Part shown: one piece after another, positions 4,761 to 9,171 of the stretch
Layout: each line of letters opens with the position of its first letter
Numbering within the stretch: the stretch's first letter is position 1
Made by a program: the position numbers and the translations under genes
The notes under the pieces: model-generated
What the model was told of the DNA's origin: nothing
Database searches by the model: none
What the model saw: the letters and a program-made list of their open reading frames with translations, nothing else
Assembly (NCBI GenBank): GCA_021795795.1
Contig: JAJYPA010000310.1
Location: forward strand, 1 to 9,171
DNA: 9,171 nt
Origin: Pseudomonadota bacterium
Lineage (GTDB): Bacteria > Pseudomonadota > Gammaproteobacteria > Halothiobacillales > Halothiobacillaceae
Direction: 5' to 3'

Positions 4761-5067
4761 CACCAGACAAATAACAGGCAAACTCTTTCCAATCATCGTT
4801 CATGCCAATAAACGCCAGAAAAGGACAGTTCCGGCCATCTTCAAACTGGCAGGTTTCCCCAGTGGGAATCATGTGCTGCAATCGTTCTATTTTGACCGGC
4901 GTAAAGCCCTTCTCGAACAGGACCGTCACTTTTCCCCGTCTATACCCTTCGTAGGTTTCCTGATGCGGCCCTTCGTGGCCCATGGGCAACTGACAACGCA
5001 TGGTGGCCTCGTTATCACCATGGTCGTCGTCGATGGACAGTACGCGATTACATCGGCGAGCGATCAC
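4708..5067 (-). CDS. Cys/His-rich putative zinc-binding protein, 119 aa
   Basis: This protein is unrecognised as a named family but has two clear metal-site patterns. The N-terminal one is Cys6...CQLPMGHEGPH (Cys25, His31, His35), a C-x-L-x-x-GH-x-G-x-H arrangement recurring in small bacterial zinc-finger-like proteins. The second is Cys73-x7-Cys81 with Cys98 (CQFEDGRNCPFLAF...ACYLSG) and a final Cys118 next to His115. Structural zinc binding is therefore inferred. I prefer the GTG at 5067, which overlaps the upstream stop by 4 nt (GTGA) with GGGTGA just before it; a TTG at 5079 would add four residues. It is embedded in the minus-strand array between a tagged 146-aa protein and the small ORFs before PLD. 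Function unknown. Confidence 0.72.
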   Translation of the reverse strand: MIARRCNRVLSIDDDHGDNEATMRCQLPMGHEGPHQETYEGYRRGKVTVLFEKGFTPVKIERLQHMIPTGETCQFEDGRNCPFLAFIGMNDDWKEFACYLSGDASMSRFYPDEFHKGCV

Positions 5068-5504
5068 GATTTCACCCAAGGCGATCCGGCTCCAAAAGTG
5101 ACCTGATCCCCTTCCACACGAACCTTGACCCGCTCCAGATACATTTGCACCGCCTCCCTATGCGGGAAACCCCCGAAATGATGCAATCGCTTGGCTATCG
5201 CCCACTTCTCCGGCATGGACAGTTTCAACCACCCTCTGGTCTGATCCTGCCAGGAAACAAACAACAAGAGCGGTTCATGCGCCGGGAACCCTAACTGAGC
5301 GCCCAATTCCATCATGCGCACCAGGGCGGCGTATGCCCGATCCTCAAGATCGTCCCGATCTGGAAATTCCGCCGCCAGATGATCGAGGATTTCCCGGTAC
5401 AAAGCCGCAAAAGCCCGTCCCGCGTCTTTGGCATTGACCTGATTTGGTTTTGGATTCTGTTCGGGATAAGTACCCTTCAATTTACGAAGTTTCGCCTGCC
5501 CCAT
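5064..5504 (-). CDS. Hypothetical protein, 146 aa, MGxAxxRKLxGxYP N-terminus
   Basis: The protein starts MGQAKLRKLKGTYPEQ, a basic tag shared with the gene immediately upstream (MGEAQRRKLRGEYPLP), then diverges. The body is helical and soluble (AFAALYREILDHLAAEFPDR, then AYAALVRMMELGAQLG) with a Trp-rich middle (SWQDQTRGWLKLSMPEKWAI); no catalytic motif is recognised. I chose the ATG at 5504 because GGAGGG lies 5 nt upstream and the tag begins there; an in-frame ATG 18 nt earlier has no comparable signal. It overlaps the upstream gene by 23 nt and the downstream zinc-protein gene by 4 nt. The tag is something I have seen at the start of assorted phage and plasmid proteins; its role is unknown to me. 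Confidence 0.75.
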   Translation of the reverse strand: MGQAKLRKLKGTYPEQNPKPNQVNAKDAGRAFAALYREILDHLAAEFPDRDDLEDRAYAALVRMMELGAQLGFPAHEPLLLFVSWQDQTRGWLKLSMPEKWAIAKRLHHFGGFPHREAVQMYLERVKVRVEGDQVTFGAGSPWVKS

Positions 5505-5928
5505 AACCACCCTCCGGCACATTTAATACAGAAACAAAATCTGAAAAATTACGAACGAGACTGCCACCATTTTTCAAAATGCGGCGAGCATGTATGTCTC
5601 CTGGTGTTGGAGCATAAAAACAAAGCGCACCTTTTTTAATATACGCCCGACCACAAGCAACAGCATCAGCAGTGGCTATCATAAACATCTTTGCGAACTC
5701 AAGCACATCTTCACTTGACATCGTTGAGAACTCAAATAAATCCTTTTTGTTTGTTGACGAAAAATAACAATCGTTCGCTTTGTTTATATCATCCAATGAA
5801 AACCGGCTAAGAACCTCCATTGAGCGATGAAAAAGCTCATCAGGAACACCGCGAGTTACAAAATGTTCTCTTGGAGTTCCAGGTAAAGGATATTCCCCCC
5901 GCAACTTCCGCCGCTGTGCTTCACCCAT
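5482..5928 (-). CDS. Hypothetical protein, 148 aa, MGxAxxRKLxGxYP N-terminus
   Basis: The protein starts MGEAQRRKLRGEYPLPG, the same tag as the next gene downstream, but the remaining sequence does not resemble that protein. The central part is helical (SMEVLSRFSLDDINKANDCY, then SSEDVLEFAKMFMIATADAV) and ends in a region rich in Phe, Asn and Val. No known motif. The start is very well supported: AAAGGAGG 5 nt before the ATG, immediately after the Mrr-like gene stop (TAA of TAAAGGAGG), a gap of 11 nt. The interior (about 5530-5840) is clearly A+T-richer than both neighbours, which suggests an independent origin, with the tag retained at the 5' end. Function unknown. Confidence 0.75.
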   Translation of the reverse strand: MGEAQRRKLRGEYPLPGTPREHFVTRGVPDELFHRSMEVLSRFSLDDINKANDCYFSSTNKKDLFEFSTMSSEDVLEFAKMFMIATADAVACGRAYIKKGALCFYAPTPGDIHARRILKNGGSLVRNFSDFVSVLNVPEGGYGAGETS

Positions 5929-5939
5929 GACAGCCTCCT

Positions 5940-6440
5940 TTAGAGCAAAAATTCCATCAATTCCCGGCCAGACAAAATGATGACGTTGCCCTGCCGATGC
6001 CTTGTGCCCGCCGGGGTTCGCCCGGTATGCACGAAATAGCCCTCACTCAAACCAAACTTGTGCAGGTCACGCGCAAAAAGATCCACATGGGCGGACTGGA
6101 TCGCGCCTTTGTAGCGTTTGCACTGTATCCCAATCCAGTGATTGTCCCGGTACACCTTGCCGTCCAGTCCACCATCGCCGGTATAGTGGCTATTCCGCTC
6201 CACGATCCAGCCTTTGCATTGAAAGGCGTCGAGCACCATTTCCTCGAACACCAGGGGATCGAGCTTGCGCAGATAGCCCACGCGCCTTGCAAACGTCTCG
6301 CCTGCATCCTCGCCCACGATCTCGCACAGCGTCCCGTTCCGCCGTACTGCCGCATCCTGGCGTCGACCATGGCCGCGCTTGCGCCGGGACTGAATCCGCG
6401 ATAGCCAGGCCCGGCCTCGCGCCATCATGCCGCTCAACAT
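5940..6440 (-). CDS. Mrr-like PD-(D/E)XK restriction endonuclease domain protein
   Basis: This 166-aa protein has a very basic N-terminus (about residues 8-34, many Arg/Lys) and then an Mrr_cat-type nuclease fold. Visible elements are LDPLVFEEMVLDAFQCKGW (60-78) with Glu66/Glu67, GDGGLDGKV with Asp93, and IQCKRYKG with Gln106-x-Lys108 forming the QxK version of the D-QxK metal site. The tail NVIILSGRELMEFLL resembles the end of the Mrr catalytic domain. Such enzymes cut DNA, often modified DNA, but here there is no separate recognition domain and no methyltransferase nearby. I chose the ATG at 6440, overlapping the upstream stop by 7 nt, with GGGGAG upstream; a GTG at 6452 is the alternative. 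Specificity cannot be read from the sequence. Confidence 0.83.
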   Translation of the reverse strand: MLSGMMARGRAWLSRIQSRRKRGHGRRQDAAVRRNGTLCEIVGEDAGETFARRVGYLRKLDPLVFEEMVLDAFQCKGWIVERNSHYTGDGGLDGKVYRDNHWIGIQCKRYKGAIQSAHVDLFARDLHKFGLSEGYFVHTGRTPAGTRHRQGNVIILSGRELMEFLL

Positions 6441-6625
6441 TTGCCTATCCACTCCCCGCGCCAGCGGAGACTTTTTTCAGCGTCGGGAATCTCGCGTAGC
6501 GCATCCCGCAATGCCGCCCGTAATTCCTCGACCAGCCCAGGGTACAACCGGGGATCGGGTACGGGTTGCTGACGAAGCAGGGATTGCCAGTATCTTTTAC
6601 GGGTATTCAATGGCAGCGAGTTCAT
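6434..6625 (-). CDS. Hypothetical small protein, 63 aa
   Basis: A short, Arg/Leu-rich, probably helical protein (MNSLPLNTRKRYWQSLLRQQ... to ...RWRGEWIGKC). No family recognised. It begins 6 nt after the upstream stop with AGGA close to the ATG, and its end overlaps the Mrr-like gene start by 7 nt, so it fits the operon's spacing. The central VEELRAALRDALREI could be an amphipathic helix. Short length makes a chance frame possible, but position and start signal favour a real gene. Confidence 0.58.
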   Translation of the reverse strand: MNSLPLNTRKRYWQSLLRQQPVPDPRLYPGLVEELRAALRDALREIPDAEKSLRWRGEWIGKC

Positions 6626-6631
6626 GACTTC

Positions 6632-6907
6632 CTATCCCCGTACCTCGGGTGCATAGGTCTGCATGACCTGCTGCGCATTTTCCCGATTGGCGATGGCCTG
6701 CTCCGGCACCTGGCCCTGGCAAATCTGCACCAGGCTCAACAGGTCCAACCAAGTGAAACCGAAGCCATCATGGGCCTCCATGACCTTCAAAAAAGCCTTG
6801 CGATCCTCCGCTGAACCCATCGGATCGCCATGCAAAAGGCGCTGCTTCTTGCGCTCTAATTCCGCCTGCTTTTCTGCCAGCTTGTTGACCTGTTCCTCGA
6901 TACTCAT
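6632..6907 (-). CDS. Hypothetical coiled-coil protein, 91 aa
   Basis: The N-terminal third (SIEEQVNKLAEKQAELERKK, residues 2-21) has the charged heptad look of a coiled coil. The rest is a compact helical domain with WLDLLSLVQICQGQ and ends TYAPEVRG. No family recognised; no membrane segment. I chose the ATG at 6907: GGAGG lies 5 nt upstream, whereas the in-frame ATG at 6919 contributes that GGAGG as coding sequence. It is 32 nt after the HAD gene and 6 nt before the 63-aa gene, so it is part of the same transcript. Coiled coil and small size are compatible with an oligomeric accessory or DNA-binding protein, without further evidence. Confidence 0.7.
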   Translation of the reverse strand: MSIEEQVNKLAEKQAELERKKQRLLHGDPMGSAEDRKAFLKVMEAHDGFGFTWLDLLSLVQICQGQVPEQAIANRENAQQVMQTYAPEVRG

Positions 6908-6939
6908 AATCGCCTCCATTGATCGCCTTCATGCCGTTT

Positions 6940-7671
6940 CTAACAGGGTGATGCCGTTTTTTGGGAAAACGCCGTGTCGGGAAATTCGCAGATACCATCG
7001 GGCAAGGCTTCCGGCCCTTTGCAGGGTGCAACCCCTTTGCAGGGTACAACCCCCTGCCGGGGTGCAACCCTCCCCGTCCGCTTCAGCAAACTTTCCACCA
7101 GCACCGGGAAATCCATCGGGTCATCGATGACCGTCACCCCATATTCCGGGGTCTCAAGACCGTGATAGCCGCGATCCAGCAGGACCGAGAGGTTTACCGC
7201 GCCAATAGCCGCATTGGCATTGGCCGGGTGATCGTCCAGAAAAGCCACGGGTTCGCACTCGGCACGGGCACCCAGGTCCCGCAACACGTTGGCCTTGGCG
7301 CTGGCGGGTGCTGCATGTCCGACGCAAATAATGCGACCGGACGGAATCAACCCGGCAAGGCTCTCCGCACGGGCGGCGCGATGCCGCACATCAATACTGG
7401 TCACCGCCCAGACCGTGCAGCCCAAATCCTCCAGCGCGTAGATCAGGTCCGCCGCGTGTACATACAGGGGCAAGCGGGACCACTCGTCACCCTGATAGGC
7501 CCGCCATACCGCGTCACATTCCTGCCGGGTCAGACCGTACCGTGTCCGTAACTGGTGATCCTCATGGACTTGCGCGACAATGCGGCCCAACACCCGCTCC
7601 GCGCATTGCCGCCAGTGCGCGTCAAAATCGGTCAGAACACCATCCACATCCAAAGCAACAATCCGGTTCAT
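6940..7671 (-). CDS. HAD-superfamily phosphatase / 5'-nucleotidase-like
   Basis: This 243-aa protein has all HAD catalytic motifs: DVDGVLTD (8-15, nucleophile Asp8 and Asp10), VTS (90-92, Thr91), a SAKANVL Lys (Lys126) and FLDDHPANA (144-152, Asp146/Asp147). The long helical cap insertion between motifs I and II is of the type seen in phage and bacterial nucleotidases, so a nucleoside monophosphate is a reasonable but unproven substrate. The catalytic domain ends near residue 197. Then follow three copies of a six-residue period (VAPRQG, VVPCKG, VAPCKG, 202-219) encoded by the 18-bp DNA repeat at 7014-7067, and a tail with no recognisable domain. The ATG at 7671 has GGAG 5 nt upstream. Upstream gap to the membrane-protein gene is 63 nt. 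Confidence 0.85.
   Translation of the reverse strand: MNRIVALDVDGVLTDFDAHWRQCAERVLGRIVAQVHEDHQLRTRYGLTRQECDAVWRAYQGDEWSRLPLYVHAADLIYALEDLGCTVWAVTSIDVRHRAARAESLAGLIPSGRIICVGHAAPASAKANVLRDLGARAECEPVAFLDDHPANANAAIGAVNLSVLLDRGYHGLETPEYGVTVIDDPMDFPVLVESLLKRTGRVAPRQGVVPCKGVAPCKGPEALPDGICEFPDTAFSQKTASPC
7014..7067. repeat. Three tandem 18-bp micro-hairpin repeats in the HAD gene
   Basis: Units at 7014-7031, 7032-7049 (CCCCTTTGCAGGGTACAA) and 7050-7067 (CCCCCTGCCGGGGTGCAA). Each keeps a 4-bp stem (CCCT/AGGG or CCCC/GGGG) around a 4-nt loop. They are related to the units at 3568-3603 but read in another frame, giving VAPCKG instead of GWHPAR. Confidence 0.83.
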
Positions 7672-7734
7672 GTTGACTCCTTCGTTTCACTCTTCAACGC
7701 GCTTTCCATAAGCCCGTACAGTGGCCTCGTCCAT

Positions 7735-8067
7735 TCATGGCTCAACAAAACGGTGCGAGCGAGATTGCTGATAAGTCGTTGACCAATGCATATGCCTGAC
7801 GATTCCATAAAACCCGACGAAACCCAACATCATAACCAAAGCAATAATCGCCATAACGGTAAATGCTGCATGGTTAAACTTTATCTTTTCTATGACTGAA
7901 CTTTTTGATACGCCTAATTTCCTGTAGGCTTTTTTATAAAGATAATATACTACGAATGCCCCTAAAAACAGGGTGCAGACAGAGAATAAAATCAGTATTA
8001 TTTTATAGTTATCCTGGTTCATGCCAAGATCGGTCCACAAGTGAATAGTGGCGTCATGAAAGATCAT
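7735..8067 (-). CDS. Small inner-membrane protein with two transmembrane helices
   Basis: This 110-aa protein has two clear hydrophobic helices: about residues 23-44 (IILILFSVCTLFLGAFVVYY) and 68-90 (FTVMAIIALVMMLGFVGFYG). The 45-63 loop is strongly basic (KKAYRKLG...EKIK), which by the positive-inside rule puts the hairpin loop in the cytoplasm and both ends outside. No family recognised and no catalytic motif. The ATG at 8067 has GGAG 10 nt upstream and overlaps the preceding gene by 14 nt. The gene is more A+T-rich than its neighbours. It is the only evident membrane protein in the window; a membrane-anchoring, immunity or exclusion role would be typical of mobile elements but is not shown by the sequence. 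Confidence 0.75.
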   Translation of the reverse strand: MIFHDATIHLWTDLGMNQDNYKIILILFSVCTLFLGAFVVYYLYKKAYRKLGVSKSSVIEKIKFNHAAFTVMAIIALVMMLGFVGFYGIVRHMHWSTTYQQSRSHRFVEP

Positions 8068-8545
8068 TTTGGTGGGTCTCCTTTACGGATTTTCGATAAG
8101 CCTGCACAACAATCTCGTCGATGTTCTGCCCGTTCTGGTGCAGCATCATGGCGAAGTTTGCCACATCCACCGGATCGCCTTTCTCCAGGTGCTCCACCAG
8201 CAAGTAAGTCAGGTGGGCAGAAGGAGCCGCCTGCCAGCCGCCGCGCCCCTTTTCCTCACGGGAGCGACGCATTTTGGCTTTCATCGCTTCGGCAAAAGCA
8301 TCAATGGCCAGATCGTCTGGATGTTCGGTTTTTTCGGATAAAATCCGGTACGTTAGTTCCTGCACCAATTCGCTTTTGCGCGCAATACGATCGTTAATAA
8401 CATCGACTGGTAACGCCAAACGCAATTCCGACGCCGCTTTTTTAATGGCATATAACGGTCCATCCGCTTGTTTATCGCTTGCGGACAGCCCATCAAAAAT
8501 CTCTAGCGCCTTACTCAACAACTGCTCACGATCATGTACTTGCAT
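8054..8545 (-). CDS. Phage-type protein with KGRGGW...GDPVDVANFAMML domain
   Basis: This 163-aa helical protein has a recurring C-terminal module: KMRRSREEKGRGGW (about 91-104), then LTYLLVEHLEKGDPVDVANF (112-131) and AMMLHQNG. I recall this module from phage and prophage proteins of unknown function, some annotated near dATP/dGTP pyrophosphohydrolases; that link is recollection and not verified. Acidic and His residues (His119, Asp124, Asp127) could form a metal or nucleotide site. The N-terminal 85 residues are helical and unrecognised. The start is the ATG at 8545, with AGGAGG 6 nt upstream; the GTG just before it is too close. It overlaps the upstream gene by 14 nt and the downstream membrane gene by 14 nt. 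Confidence 0.72.
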   Translation of the reverse strand: MQVHDREQLLSKALEIFDGLSASDKQADGPLYAIKKAASELRLALPVDVINDRIARKSELVQELTYRILSEKTEHPDDLAIDAFAEAMKAKMRRSREEKGRGGWQAAPSAHLTYLLVEHLEKGDPVDVANFAMMLHQNGQNIDEIVVQAYRKSVKETHQNDLS

Positions 8546-9171
8546 CACTTGCCTCCTTCGGACATTCCCGTACCCGCAAATCTTCCGGCCACTCGTTCAT
8601 GTCCGCGCCAGTGCGGTTAGACAGCACGCGCACAGGCGGGTCGATTACACCTACAGTGTGGGGCCACGATCTGCCCCGCTTCCAGATCGCATGACGCACG
8701 GACTCTTGATCTTGAACACTTGTAGCGGCACTAACGATGCCCTGCTCACAGTCCATGAAATTGGAGCCTAACTGCTTTACGAAAATGGGGGTGTCGGCCT
8801 CACGGCATTGCTGGATGATTGATCGCACCCATTCTGCCCGCATGGATCGCGCCTTGAGGAAGCTCGATTCGCCGCCGACCACGATCCAGTCCAATTTCGG
8901 CGTATCTGGACCGGTGCCGCCATCAGGGCGCAAAGGCCCGGACATACCCACGGGAACCTCTGCCAGATCAATGGGACCGATCAGCGGTTCTGCACTGATC
9001 CACCGCATAGCGGCAGGGGCCCGCAGCAACAGCGGGATGCGCTCGTCGGCGGTGGCCTGATCCTCGACCGAAACGCCCAGCCAGACATTGGGCAGGGGCC
9101 ACTCCGGCAGCCCCGCATCATCGCCACCCCGTGCTGCGGCAATTTCCCGCATGGCCTGACCCACGGCGTGT
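8532..9171 (-). CDS. Phage Gp37/Gp68 (DUF5131-like) protein, 5' end outside the window
   Basis: The frame is open to the window edge and no convincing start is seen, so this is the C-terminal part (about 213 codons). Characteristic blocks of the Gp37/Gp68 family are present: PLPNVWLGVSVEDQATADER, then RWISAEPLIGPIDL, DWIVVGGES, PIFVKQLGS and the closing ADMNEWPEDLRVRE. In complete members the N-terminal half has a Cys-rich TWNP..GC..C...C region suggesting a radical-SAM-like or metal-binding domain; that part lies outside, so it cannot be checked. Between FVKQLGSNFMD and the final WPEDLRVRE is a stretch of about 45 residues that seems longer than usual. Members occur in phages and mobile elements; the biochemical role is not settled. 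The stop overlaps the next gene by 14 nt. Confidence 0.85.
   Translation of the reverse strand, partial: HAVGQAMREIAAARGGDDAGLPEWPLPNVWLGVSVEDQATADERIPLLLRAPAAMRWISAEPLIGPIDLAEVPVGMSGPLRPDGGTGPDTPKLDWIVVGGESSFLKARSMRAEWVRSIIQQCREADTPIFVKQLGSNFMDCEQGIVSAATSVQDQESVRHAIWKRGRSWPHTVGVIDPPVRVLSNRTGADMNEWPEDLRVRECPKEASDAST

Noticed and set aside
5997..6499. Plus-strand frames opposite the Mrr-like gene
   Set aside because: The minus strand has the D-QxK nuclease motifs; the plus frames are Arg/Pro/Ser-rich and lack start signals.
5940..6907. Complete restriction-modification system
   Set aside because: Only a nuclease-like gene is present; neither neighbour has methyltransferase motifs.
7014..7067. 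CRISPR array
   Set aside because: The 18-bp units are directly tandem without spacers, lie inside a coding sequence, and no cas gene is present.
8274..8771. Plus-strand 165-codon frame at the junction of two minus-strand genes
   Set aside because: It crosses two well-supported genes antisense and has no start signal or domain.
1..9171. tRNA, rRNA, insertion sequence or attachment site
   Set aside because: I saw no cloverleaf-like sequence, rRNA segment, transposase motif or terminal inverted repeats; no intergenic stretch exceeds about 160 nt.

Overview
The window looks like part of a mobile or accessory region (conjugative plasmid, integrative element or prophage remnant) from a proteobacterium of moderate to high G+C. 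The evidence is short, tightly packed, mostly unfamiliar genes, a phage-type Gp37/Gp68 (DUF5131-like) protein, a FinO/ProQ-domain protein, a MntA/HepT toxin-antitoxin pair and a lone Mrr-like nuclease. There are no housekeeping genes, rRNA or tRNA, and no phage structural or conjugation genes. A Gammaproteobacterium or Acidithiobacillia host is a guess. Base composition is patchy: the HepT gene, the gene at 5482-5928 and the membrane-protein gene are visibly more A+T-rich than their neighbours, as expected of a mosaic.

Layout. Nearly everything is on the minus strand. Entering from the right edge, one long co-directional array runs from 9171 to 3516: Gp37/Gp68-like protein (partial), a 163-aa phage-type protein, a two-helix membrane protein, a HAD phosphatase, two small proteins, an Mrr-like endonuclease, two proteins sharing an N-terminal MGxAxxRKLxGxYP tag, a Cys/His-rich putative zinc protein, one or two tiny ORFs, and a two-HKD phospholipase D-like protein. 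Most junctions are overlaps or short gaps. A sigma70-type promoter at 3448-3476 then starts a second operon (3408 to 1058): a 68-aa protein, a calcineurin-like metallophosphoesterase, a 104-aa unknown, a FinO/ProQ-domain RNA-binding protein and a PPP-family phosphoesterase. On the plus strand, mntA-hepT (396-1069) runs convergently and overlaps the last gene by 12 nt. At the left edge a minus-strand gene (1-239) leaves the window.

Regulation. The leftward promoters at about 275-303 and 3448-3476 share one architecture. Each has a -35/-10 pair with a 17-bp spacer, an AAACAC-N8-GTGTTT operator immediately downstream of the -10, and a half-site (ATCTTGTGT on the plus strand) just upstream of the -35, with the two ttgtgt boxes 41 bp apart in both. 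The same regulator, not encoded in the window, very probably controls both transcripts. This is the strongest undescribed signal here.

Other points of interest. An 18-bp micro-hairpin repeat is present twice in the 3' end of the PLD gene and three times in the 3' end of the HAD gene. It is read in different frames in the two genes, so it behaves as a DNA-level element rather than a protein domain. Several products act on phosphate esters or nucleic acid (PPP, metallophosphoesterase, HAD, PLD, Mrr, HepT), and one is an RNA-binding FinO/ProQ protein. A phage-defence, counter-defence or RNA-metabolism role is possible but remains inference.
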